This document shows, piece by piece, positions 8,501 to 15,800 of a stretch of DNA of 26,468 bases. Made by a program: the position numbers and the translations under genes. Position 1 is the first letter of the stretch. Each line of letters begins with the position of its first letter. Below the pieces are notes generated by a model. The model had not been told where the DNA came from and made no database searches. It worked only from the letters and a program-made list of their open reading frames with translations. This stretch comes from JADHUC01 sp964617665 (GTDB lineage: Bacteria; Planctomycetota; Planctomycetia; Pirellulales; Pirellulaceae), in contig CAZUAH010000157.1 of the NCBI GenBank assembly GCA_964617665.1, positions 1-26,468 on the forward strand, given 5' to 3'.

Positions 8501-9122
8501 GGACTGGTCGCGTGACGGGTCCAAGGTCGCGCTCGATCTGCGTTCGAGCCAAGGCAAGGAAATCTGGATGATCGACGCCAAGGCCCTCGAAAAGCTGCAA
8601 TTCGACGTGTCCCTCGTCGATCGCTACACCGTGCCAGAAGGCGATGTCAGCGAGTTGTTAACGTTCATTGAGGACCTGAAGAAGTATCGTCCAGAGACGC
8701 CACAAGAACGCGCCGAGCATCAGGTCAAGGCACAGACAACACTGAGGCTGGCGGCGGAGAGAATACTCGCGCAGGACAAAGACCGCTGGTCCAAAGCTTG
8801 CCAGACGGCCCTTCGGGTGCTGCTGGAAGTCCGCATTGCGAACATCCCTGAGACCGGTCACCTAGAGCAAGAGCAAACCGTCGAGTTCGTCAAGACATTC
8901 CTCAAAGCAAAACTCGAAAAGCAACTCGATTCGCTCGACGTGGACTTGGCCTTGTCGGCTGCCAAGGCACTGGAGAACGCCCGCAATCTCGAACTGGCGG
9001 CCAAGGCGTACGCCCAGTTCGCTGACCAGATCGCCGAGAGCGAGAACACCGAGTTCTCCAAAATAGTGAAGCAAATGAAAGACGCCGCCAAGCGACTGTC
9101 AGACGCGGCCAAGCCGAACTGA
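5547..9122 (+). CDS. Large exported protein: two DUF1559-like domains plus TolB/WD40-like propeller
   Basis: ATG 5547 has AGGGGGG six bases upstream and gives 1191 residues. The N-terminal signal (TALTVLCVFLLPAGLGC) ends in a lipobox-like GLGC. Residues about 80-215 form an unassigned module. DUF1559-like copy 1 spans about 230-430 (NNLKQIGLALHNFHDTY, HSWRVLILPFLEQ, FSDGTSNTVLVGS, VRADGSVTTI). Copy 2 spans about 517-706 (NNMKRLGIAIHNYHDTY, LSWRVLVLPYVEQ, MDGTSNTVMIVES, AGFADGSVRFLN). Residues about 750-1018 are a propeller with repeated SWSPDGT, TWSADGKSLFF, AISPDGKQVAYRS and DWSRDGSKVAL motifs. About 1020-1191 is charged and helical. DUF1559 proteins in planctomycetes usually begin with a type IV prepilin leader; that leader is absent here. 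The function is unknown; it is probably cell-surface or periplasmic. Confidence 0.85.
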   Translation: MFRTALTVLCVFLLPAGLGCAQNPETDQKTNLSVAAAEPAAETAPNLGANSAPEKDSQAEETDSLRFILIPFFPKMPFEVDSIASDGSIHIRVQISERMAQSLARSGFSPGVAAAMMSQLTEGYFAGVSGFPQSDRMSAFEDILRGTVAIDDARIFRAQVMRVEEEGQAVVRIGPAATKRLKKGDTFLLVRPAGSTTSQLQAMPDIVAITDARGEVLGMNSRVAAQLVQSKNNLKQIGLALHNFHDTYRQFPPAVIYGPDGKPWHSWRVLILPFLEQRVLYDKYRFDEPWDGPNNKLLLEKVPPVYQDPIYGETEAPYTHYAVAVGKETAFSPDGHRLPEDASARSWRGADRSVGGRGMAKFSDGTSNTVLVGSVSPDRKIPWTKPEDIVFDDDFPGIGKEGGFAAPYKTENASGGVFVRADGSVTTICADVEMQVLRNLIQIDDGQPIPEIPSLEPSRRSRQRQIAVIEIQRTPAGPTAKLVIETLTPQEEPRRGEAAVPQAGPEVPQSEAGRKAYSANNMKRLGIAIHNYHDTYNRFPPAYSTDKDGKPLLSWRVLVLPYVEQQTLYEQFHLDEPWDSEHNKTLIAKMPTAFRSPNSKAEPGKTNYLGVSGQQGIFPGQDKIGFRDVMDGTSNTVMIVESSDTSAVIWTKPDDYVPDAKDPKKGLLGLWKGGFNAGFADGSVRFLNETIDDDTLRALFTRNGGERIDRPRLGDSRPAPRTPVRVSTGAPARLAPVVAAAAAPATASREEDAIAEIKKLGGKSLTKGYKSSWSPDGTRVVFGLGAPGTTRDDTGGLAVLDLETGKVSKLLAPGKDPAWSPGDGKLIAYVTGYGDAEELKIVEAAVGKPRKLADGGFPTWSADGKSLFFHSRKQRKFMSVQVDVEKPKPTELMDMIWWYPAISPDGKQVAYRSGPQVLVADIASGKVLKRWRFPGSARGFLGGWSADGKRVGFGGYGGADAVGLWLVDVETGRGQRLAAGQFTMPDWSRDGSKVALDLRSSQGKEIWMIDAKALEKLQFDVSLVDRYTVPEGDVSELLTFIEDLKKYRPETPQERAEHQVKAQTTLRLAAERILAQDKDRWSKACQTALRVLLEVRIANIPETGHLEQEQTVEFVKTFLKAKLEKQLDSLDVDLALSAAKALENARNLELAAKAYAQFADQIAESENTEFSKIVKQMKDAAKRLSDAAKPN

Positions 9123-9221
9123 TCGCTGCCGTTGATTCGCGTAGGATTGCCACTCGTTGAACTCGTTCCCAAGCTCCCCGGGCTGTTGATTTTGTCGGAA
9201 ACAGCAATTCTCCGTACGACA

Positions 9222-9280
9222 TGTAGGTCATGCTGTGCATGACGATACCAGATATTGCGTCAGGCAGAGCCTGACCTACA
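9222..9280. repeat. Intergenic inverted repeat (TGTAGGTCA-type), each arm itself palindromic
   Basis: Arms of 23 bases (9222-9244 and 9258-9280) match as reverse complements at 20 of 23 positions around a 13-base spacer. The outer ends are TGTAGGTCA and TGACCTACA. Each arm is also internally self-complementary (GTCATGC...GCATGAC and GTCAGGC...GCCTGAC), so it can fold as a cruciform or as two small hairpins. I recognise this type from planctomycete intergenic regions. It sits about 100 bases after the long gene ending at 9122. Confidence 0.7.
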
Positions 9281-9385
9281 CTGAATCAACAGACCGTCCG
9301 GCTTGGGGACGCTGTCCCAAGACCGCGCACTAAACGATGCCGTAGACCCTATTACCATGCGAGATTTCCCATCTGGGAAGAAACC

Positions 9386-10417
9386 ATGAGAAGATGCCGA
9401 GGCACGACGAAGAAAGGTCGACAGTGCAGGCGCAACGCCCATCCTGGTTCGGATTATTGCACGCTGCACCATTCAAGCGAGGACCGAGCGGACGGAATCA
9501 AGAACGCGTTGGGCTTCTGGGCCGTCGTCACGGGGTTACTCTCTTTCTTAGCTGTGTTCGTGGTGCATTTTGGCGTGATCGGAACTGGGAACACGCTTTT
9601 CGGGCTTCGTGTCACCTTCTGGCCCTTGTACCTCTATGTTGTCATTGCCATCGGAGTCTGCGTCACACCGTTCACGCTCTACTGTCTCTATCGCGAGTGG
9701 AAAGGCAAACCAGCGACGGCACGAGAATCCACGATGACACAAACCGAAAGAAGTCGCGAACTCGAGACACGCCGCTCGATGAGGGAAACAAAAATCAAGC
9801 AACAAATCGACGACATCGGCCGCGAGGCGTTTCCAGATTCCCCGAAGGTCGTCTGGTCCATTCGGGAGATCATCCACAAGGAGGAAGATGTCGCCTTTGC
9901 TGAAGTCGAACCGAAGCCATCGGATCCGATCGGTTGGACTCGCCTGAAATTCGCGCTGCATTTCGCCTCGAACGAAAAGCCGACCCTGGCCGCCTGTTAT
10001 GGCTTCAGCGACGGTTTGTGGAGCAGCGTGTTTCACGTGACTGGCTATGATTCGTCTGAGTTCGACCGGCTGCTCTCTCAAGGAAGCGGACAGCCGATGC
10101 CTGTGCCCGAAAGAGAAGCATCGATTCGGGAGCATATTGACGGAATCGCCAAGGATGCGTTTGCCGACTATCCCGCAGTGTCATGGACGCTCGAAGGCGT
10201 GATCCACAAAGGCTGGTACACTTTCGTCGAAGCCAAACCATCGCCCGCCGATCCGATTGGCTGGTCCCGAGTCAAATTCGTCCTGCGCTGCGAAGCCGAC
10301 GCTCAACCTGAGATGGTCGGCGGTTACGGTCTGGACGAGAGCGGTTGGGGCGTGGCCTTCGAGATTCCCGAAACACCGTCCGACTGGCAGCGGCTCCACG
10401 ACGAAGCCGACGGTTGA
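9386..10417 (+). CDS. Cys/His-finger membrane protein with a duplicated cytosolic domain
   Basis: The 343-residue product starts with a compact metal-binding candidate, C4-x9-C14-x10-C25-x2-H28, in the pattern C-GTTKKGRQC-YCTLH, like the DUF5763-type short fingers. Two membrane helices follow (about 43-65, WAVVTGLLSFLAVFVVHFG; and about 80-103, LYLYVVIAIGVCVTPF). A charged helix leads into two tandem copies of an unassigned domain of about 85 residues (about 131-214 and 242-332). Both copies contain IDxIxxxAFxDxPxVxW, an IHK turn, the motif PxPxDPIGWxRxKF, a YGF or YGL strand and a final VF/AF strand. I do not recognise the duplicated domain. The finger and both repeats would lie on the same side of the membrane. 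The gene is flanked by the 9222-9280 palindrome and the first conserved leader element. Confidence 0.8.
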   Translation: MRRCRGTTKKGRQCRRNAHPGSDYCTLHHSSEDRADGIKNALGFWAVVTGLLSFLAVFVVHFGVIGTGNTLFGLRVTFWPLYLYVVIAIGVCVTPFTLYCLYREWKGKPATARESTMTQTERSRELETRRSMRETKIKQQIDDIGREAFPDSPKVVWSIREIIHKEEDVAFAEVEPKPSDPIGWTRLKFALHFASNEKPTLAACYGFSDGLWSSVFHVTGYDSSEFDRLLSQGSGQPMPVPEREASIREHIDGIAKDAFADYPAVSWTLEGVIHKGWYTFVEAKPSPADPIGWSRVKFVLRCEADAQPEMVGGYGLDESGWGVAFEIPETPSDWQRLHDEADG

Positions 10418-10487
10418 TTGATTTGGCATTGGAACGGACAAGATTGTCACAGATGTACCGAATCGCGACACAGCTCTGGCAATTCGA

Positions 10488-10545
10488 GAATTTCTGAATT
10501 CCGCGCGCCTATCTCGTCGGCGTTTGACGCTTATCTCCTCAGGGA
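10488..10545 (+). promoter_or_regulatory. Conserved leader element, copy A (upstream of FHA pseudokinase)
   Basis: This copy has GAATTTCTGAATTCCGC, then GCGCCTATCTCG, then GGCGTTTGACGCTTAT and a purine-rich AGGGA. The same order and spacing occur at 12035, 12784 and 17180. Unlike those copies it lies about 120 bases from the start codon, so it is unlikely to be only a ribosome-binding site. Just downstream, CGTTCT-TT-AGAACG (10547-10560) forms a perfect short palindrome. I infer a promoter or operator. Confidence 0.65.
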
Positions 10546-10665
10546 ACGTTCTTTAGAACGCGTGTGGCGTAACCGTAGCCGGTTTTTCGCCGTCTGGACC
10601 CATGAATTACAGCGCCGGAGACGCTACACGTACGTGCGACTCGCGCTACCGACGAGGAGATGCCG

Positions 10666-11916
10666 ATGCAACGTGAACTTATCGTGATCGCTGGCCCGGA
10701 TGCGGGCCGCAGTTTTTCACTCGAAAATGGCCAACATCTGGTCATTGGTCGAGGTCAGGCGAGCAATACGCAGATCAATGATCCGCGGATGTCGCGAGTT
10801 CATTGTCAGGTGCAAATCGACGGCCCCAAGACACTGCTGCTGGACGCAGGCAGCTCCAGTGGGACCTTTGTGGCGGGCGAGAAGATCGCTTCTCGGGAAC
10901 TGACACCGGGCGATGTGTTCCAAGTCGGAGACACGCAGATCCGCTATCAGTTGGACCGGCCCCAGGAGGCCACCACTCTGACCGGCGATACAACGTTCGG
11001 ACGCCCCAAGCCCAAACCGGCGGTCTTACCGCTGAAAGAACTGGTGGACCAGACGCTGCACACGTACCGGTTGGACGCGATCGTCTCTTCCAGCACATCG
11101 GGAATGGTCTTCAAGGCGCACGACACCGAGGGAGACCGGGTGGCTGCCGTGAAAGTGCTTACCCCCGACATCGCCCACAGCGAGGAGCAGAAAGAGCGAT
11201 TCGTGCGGGCCATGAAGACCATGATGCCAATCCGACACCCGAACATCGTCCGTCTGTACAACGCGGGAAAAAAGGGGCCATATTGTTGGGCCGCGATGGA
11301 GTACATTGACGGCGAGAGCCTGACCGCCGTTATTGATCGGATCGGCATCGACGGCATGCTCGATTGGAAGGAGGTCTGGACCGTGGCGGTCCACATTGGT
11401 CGCGCGCTCGCGGACGCGTACGAACGCAAGATCATTCACCGCAGCGTCACGCCCACCAACATTCTGCGGCGCCACAACGACAAGGTGTGCCTGCTCGGCG
11501 ACTTGATGCTGGCCAAGGCACTGGACGGCACGCTCGCCAAGCAAGTAACGCAACCAGGACAAATAATCGGCGACGTTCCTTACATGTCGCCCGAGCGGAC
11601 GCGCGGCAGCACTGACGTGGATTGCCGATCGGACCTCTACGGTTTGGGCGCGACGCTGTACGCGCTAATGACCGGCAAAGCGCCTTTTGAAAGCCCCTCG
11701 CTTCCCGAGCTGATTCGTATGGTCCGGGAAGCCGAGCCCGAGAAGGTCAAGCAGTACCAGTTGTCCGTGGACGAGATGTTCCAAGACCTGGTCATGCGAA
11801 TGATCGAGAAAAGGCCGGAAGACCGTTATCAGACACCAGGCGATTTGCTTCGTGATCTCGAGCGGATTGGTCGGTACAATAGCCTCGAAGCCGACTGGAG
11901 CGACTGGGCGGGATAG
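10666..11916 (+). CDS. FHA-domain Ser/Thr kinase homologue lacking the catalytic Asp (pseudokinase)
   Basis: Residues about 3-98 are an FHA phosphothreonine-binding domain (LVIGRGQASNTQINDP, MSRVHCQV, SSSGTFVAGEKI, LTPGDVFQVGDTQI). Residues about 125-400 are a protein-kinase fold: the ATP lysine is kept (VAAVKVL, K163), and so are the APE-like MSPERT and the SDLYGLGATLYALMTG helix. The catalytic loop reads HRSVTPTN, with S260 where HRD Asp should be and no catalytic Lys. DFG is replaced by DLM (D279 kept), and the glycine loop is degenerate (SSSTSGMVF). I infer a phospho-reading scaffold or an ATP-binding pseudokinase, not an active kinase. The GAGGAG at 10654-10659 touches an upstream ATG (10660) but is six bases from ATG 10666, which I therefore prefer. 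The product has 416 residues, no membrane helix, and is cytosolic. Leader element A precedes it. Confidence 0.9.
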   Translation: MQRELIVIAGPDAGRSFSLENGQHLVIGRGQASNTQINDPRMSRVHCQVQIDGPKTLLLDAGSSSGTFVAGEKIASRELTPGDVFQVGDTQIRYQLDRPQEATTLTGDTTFGRPKPKPAVLPLKELVDQTLHTYRLDAIVSSSTSGMVFKAHDTEGDRVAAVKVLTPDIAHSEEQKERFVRAMKTMMPIRHPNIVRLYNAGKKGPYCWAAMEYIDGESLTAVIDRIGIDGMLDWKEVWTVAVHIGRALADAYERKIIHRSVTPTNILRRHNDKVCLLGDLMLAKALDGTLAKQVTQPGQIIGDVPYMSPERTRGSTDVDCRSDLYGLGATLYALMTGKAPFESPSLPELIRMVREAEPEKVKQYQLSVDEMFQDLVMRMIEKRPEDRYQTPGDLLRDLERIGRYNSLEADWSDWAG

Positions 11917-11933
11917 GGCCGTTACTTGTGCCA

Positions 11934-11999
11934 ATGATTTTGCCCAAAGATGGTTTTGCCTGTTCTTCTTCGGGCAAAATGATTGTCGGGCAAAATCAT
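11934..11999. repeat. Nested inverted repeat (GGGCAAAATCAT family), possible terminator
   Basis: ATGATTTTGCCC (11934-11945) and GGGCAAAATCAT (11988-11999) are perfect reverse complements. Inside them TTTTGCC (11954-11960) pairs with GGCAAAA (11973-11979), giving nested hairpins. GGGCAAAATGAT and GGGCAAAATCAT also form a direct repeat on the right side. It starts 17 bases after the pseudokinase stop codon, so termination is a reasonable role. Its style matches dispersed intergenic repeats of planctomycetes. Confidence 0.65.
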
Positions 12000-12034
12000 A
12001 GATCATCCTTGGCGAGAAGTCGCACGTTGCATCG

Positions 12035-12094
12035 GAATTCTTGAATTCGGCGCGCCCATCTCGTATGCATTTCACGCTCTTTACCTTTAGGGGG
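12035..12094 (+). promoter_or_regulatory. Conserved leader element, copy B (upstream of ECF sigma factor)
   Basis: The copy reads GAATTCTTGAATTCGGC, then GCGCCCATCTCG, then GCATTTCACGCTCTTTA, and ends in AGGGGG, which serves as Shine-Dalgarno site for the ATG at 12100. It shares the exact 12-base core GCGCCCATCTCG with copies C and D. If it is a promoter recognised by the sigma factor it precedes, the gene would be autoregulated. Confidence 0.7.
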
Positions 12095-12099
12095 CCAGA

Positions 12100-12666
12100 A
12101 TGAGCGACGAGTCGAAAGGTCAGCAACGAGACATCGAGGGCTATCGCGAGTACCTGCGACTGTTAGCCCAGCTTCAATTGGATCCGGGGCTTCAAGGCAA
12201 GATTGACTTGTCGGGCGTCGTTCAACAGACAATGCTGGAAGCGTTCCAGACGCAACCACAGTGTGAATTCCAGCATTCGGATCAGTTTGCAGCATGGCTA
12301 CGACGGATTCTGGCCAACAACCTGGCCGACGAAATTCGCAAGCTGAGAACGGGAAAACGCAACGTTTCGCGAGAAAGATCGCTGGAAGCAGCTCTGGAAC
12401 AATCGTCCAACCGATTACAGGCATGGCTCGCCGCCGACCAGTCATCGCCTAGCCAGCATGCCCGGCGCGAGGAGCAGACGTTACGCCTATCCGCGGCGCT
12501 TGCCAAGCTGCCCGAAGCCCAACGTGAAGCGTTGATGCTGCGACATTTTCACGATTGGCCTTTGGCACAAATCGCCGAACATCTGGGCCGCACTCATGCC
12601 GCCGTGGCCGGGCTGCTCAAACGAGGACTTCAGCTGTTGCGAAATCAGCTCAAAGATGAGGAGTGA
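12100..12666 (+). CDS. ECF-type RNA polymerase sigma factor (planctomycete group)
   Basis: The 188-residue protein has only sigma regions 2 and 4. Region 2 is about 35-95 (DLSGVVQQTMLEAF, then FAAWLRRILANNLADEIRKL, the segment for -10 recognition). A linker of about 30 residues follows, and region 4 is about 128-182 (LAKLPEAQREALMLRHF, then the helix-turn-helix IAEHLGRTHAAVAGLLKRG for -35 recognition). It resembles the planctomycete-specific sigma-70 family often encoded beside Ser/Thr kinases. No anti-sigma gene is adjacent; the kinase 183 bases downstream is a likely regulatory partner, as known for several STK-linked ECF groups. Leader copy B ends directly at its ribosome-binding site, and a long hairpin (12680-12749) follows its TGA stop. 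Confidence 0.92.
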   Translation: MSDESKGQQRDIEGYREYLRLLAQLQLDPGLQGKIDLSGVVQQTMLEAFQTQPQCEFQHSDQFAAWLRRILANNLADEIRKLRTGKRNVSRERSLEAALEQSSNRLQAWLAADQSSPSQHARREEQTLRLSAALAKLPEAQREALMLRHFHDWPLAQIAEHLGRTHAAVAGLLKRGLQLLRNQLKDEE

Positions 12667-12679
12667 AGGATGAAGACTC

Positions 12680-12749
12680 GGACAGGAGAAAACAGAGGAA
12701 ACGGAGGAGACGGCAATCCCAGCTCTGTTAACTCTGTTGCCTCCTGTTC
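12680..12749. repeat. Inverted repeat after the sigma factor gene (terminator candidate)
   Basis: Two 27-base arms (12680-12706 and 12723-12749) match as reverse complements at 21 of 27 positions with a 16-base loop. The purine-rich left arm carries GACAGGAG and AACAGAGG; the right arm carries CTCTGTTAACTCTGTT and CTCCTGTTC. It begins 14 bases after the sigma-factor stop codon. It probably belongs to another dispersed intergenic palindrome type, and would separate sigma-factor transcription from the kinase, which has its own leader element. Confidence 0.65.
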
Positions 12750-12783
12750 AGAACCGATCGTGTGAATTTGGTTCTCATGTCGG

Positions 12784-12842
12784 GAATCCACGAGTTTCGC
12801 GCGCCCATCTCGCGAGTGTTTCACGCTTGTTAGTGTAAGGAG
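12784..12842 (+). promoter_or_regulatory. Conserved leader element, copy C (upstream of kinase-WD40-LRR gene)
   Basis: The copy reads GAATCCACGAGTTTCGC, then GCGCCCATCTCG, then GTGTTTCACGCTTGTTAG, and ends with AAGGAG eight bases before the ATG at 12850. From the core onward it is almost identical to copy D in front of the paralogous kinase. ACGCT-TGTT-AGTGT can form a small hairpin with one G-T pair; copy D has the same hairpin with full pairing. Confidence 0.7.
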
Positions 12843-12849
12843 TGAAACG

Positions 12850-15800
12850 ATGTCCGATGAAACGAACGAGTTATCGGGACGAGAGCAACGTGTGAACGAA
12901 GTGATCGCGGCGTATCTGGAAGCCGTGGATGCTGGTGAAGCGCCGGATCCGAAGGAGTTCATTGCTGCGCACAACGACACCAAGGCGGAGTTGGAGTCGT
13001 TCTTTGCCAATCGGGACGAGTTCGAGCGGATGGCCGAACCGCTTCAGCCTGCGGGTGACGCTGCACCAAAAGCTCAACACGATGACGTGACGCTTCCTCC
13101 GACTGATGAACCGACCGAAGCTCCGACCCTCGGGCCAACGGAAACGGCTGGCGCGGTGATTGGAACGATGGTGCGTTACTTCGGCGATTACGAACTGCTG
13201 GACGAGATCGCCCGCGGCGGGATGGGTGTGGTGTACAAGGCGCGGCAAGTGAGCCTGAATCGGATCGTGGCTTTGAAAATGATCCTGGCAGGCCAATTGG
13301 CCAGCGAAGAAGATGTCCAACGCTTTCACGCGGAGGCCGAAGCCGCAGCGAACTTGGATCATCCGGGCATCGTTCCCATCTATGAAGTCGGCGAACACGA
13401 AGGGCAGCATTATTTCTCGATGGGCTTTGTCGAAGGAAGCAGCCTGTCGGCCAAGGTCGCCGACGGTCCGCTACCGCCCAAGGAAGCCGCGGAATGCACC
13501 AAGAGAGTCGCAGAAGCTGTGGCCTATGCCCACGATAGAGGTGTGATTCATCGCGACTTGAAGCCAGCCAATGTGCTTTTGCAGACCATAGACCGTAGGC
13601 CGGAGACTGAGGGTGCGCAAACACCACAACACTCATCGTCTCGGAGCCTTCAGTCTACAGCCTACAGTCTTCAGCCTAAGGTGACCGATTTCGGCTTGGC
13701 CAAGAAAGTCGAAGGCGACAGCGGCCTCACGGCCACCGGCCAAATCCTGGGCACGCCCGGCTACATGCCGCCGGAGCAGGCGTCGGGCAAAATCGACGAG
13801 GTAACGGAGACCGCGGATGTTTACTCGCTGGGCGCGATCCTCTATTGCCTGTTGACCGCCCGCCCACCGTTCCAGGCGGACAATCCGCTGGACACGCTGA
13901 TGCAGGTTCTCGAGCAAGAGCCCGTCTCGCCGCGCACGCTCAATCCCAGCGTTCCGCAGGATCTTGAGACCATCTGCCTCAAATGCCTCGATAAAGACCG
14001 TCATCGACGATACGCATCGGCCCAGGATCTGGTCAACGAATTGCGGCGGTTCGCCAATGGCGAACCTATTCTGGCTCGCCCCATCAGTACAACGACCCGC
14101 GCCTGGCGCTGGTGCAAGCGGAAGCCGGCGTTGGCGGGTCTTTGGATGGCGGTGACGCTGCTGTTGATGACTTTCAGTATTGGCGGACCAATCGTCGCTT
14201 ATAGGCAGGCGGAAAATGCGCGGAAACAAGCCGAGTTGCGTGATCAAGCGGAGGATGCCAGCGACGAGGCCGAAAAAAGGCGTCAGGAGGCGGAGCAGGA
14301 GAGCCTTCGCGCCTATCGTCATTACTACGCTGCACAGATGAGCCTGGCGCAACGCGATTGGGAGGCGGCATCGGTGGGTCAGCTTGTCGATCGGCTGCAC
14401 GCGACGCGACCCGAAGTTATTGGCGGGCACGACTTGCGAGGATTCGAATGGTATTACTGGAATTACGTTTGTCATAGTCACCTGCTGACGACGTTGGAAG
14501 GGCACACGCGTTCCATCTATTGCGTGTCGTTCAGCCCGGACGGCCGTTGGGTCGCCTCGGCCGGTGATGATGCAATGAGGATATGGGATGCGGCGACGGG
14601 CCAGCAGACGCTTGCACTGAAAGACGGTGGCGCGTGCGTATCGTTCAGCCCGGACGGAACGCGAGTCGTTTCAGGGAGTGATGGCAACAACGTGAAGGTA
14701 TGGGATGCAGTGACGGGCCAGGTGACACTCACGCTGAAAGGACACACGGACTCGATCGTCAGCGTGTCCTTCAGCCCGGACGGAGAGCGGATCGCCTCGG
14801 CCGGTCTTGACAGGGCGGTGAAGGTGTGGGACGCGGCCACGGGCCAAGAGATTTCTGAGTCGAATGGACACACCGACTACGTTACGTGCGTATCGTTCAA
14901 CTCGGATGGGACACGAATTGCTACGGCTAGTGGCGACAACACCGTTATTGTGTGGAACGCAGCGTCGGGCGAAGAAACACTGACGTTGAAAGGGCACACC
15001 GACGGGGTCGCGTGCGTGTCGTTTAGTCCAGACGGGACGCGAATTGCTTCGGCCAGTTTCGACAATACGGCAAAGGTGTGGGATGCGGACACGGGTCGCG
15101 AGACACTCGAGCTGAAAGGGCACACGGACGGGGTCAACAGCCTGTCTTTCAGCCCGGATGGTAAGCGAATCGCCTCGGCCGGCCTCGACAGGACAGTGAG
15201 AGTGTGGGATCTGGCCACCGGGCACGAGAGACTTACGCTAAAAGGACACTCAAGCTTTGTGTACAGCGTGTCATTCAGTCCGGACGGACAGCGCATCGCT
15301 TCATCCAGCAATACGGTGAAGGTGTGGGATGCGGTCAAGCAGCAAGAGCCGCTGACGCTGGGACAAACGATCGATGTGGACCGCGTGTCGTTCAGCCCGG
15401 ACGGGCGTTGGATCGCCTCGGCCGGTCATGATGCAGTGAGGATATGGGATGCGGCGACGGGTCAGCAGATGCTCGCACTGACAGACGGCGGCAAGTGCGT
15501 ATCGTTCAGCCCCGACGGCACGCGAATCGCCGCCGCCGGCTCTTCTGACAAGACGGTGAGAGTGTGGAATCCGGCGACGGGGCAGCAGACGCTCTTGCTG
15601 AAAGGGCACACTCTATCAGTTCGTTGCGTTTCGTTCAGCCCCAACGGACAGCACCTCGCCTCGCTCGGTTCTGACGAGACGGTCAAGGTGTGGGACGCCG
15701 TGACGGGCCAAGAGAAGCTCACGTTCACGCTGGGTGGACACACGCCTTTTGTCAACAGCGTGTCGTTCAGTCCGGACAGCCAGCGGTTCGCTTCGCCCGC

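Noticed and set aside
13633..14505. Minus-strand frame of 290 codons opposite the first kinase
   Set aside because: It lies fully opposite a well-supported kinase domain and shows no motif of its own.
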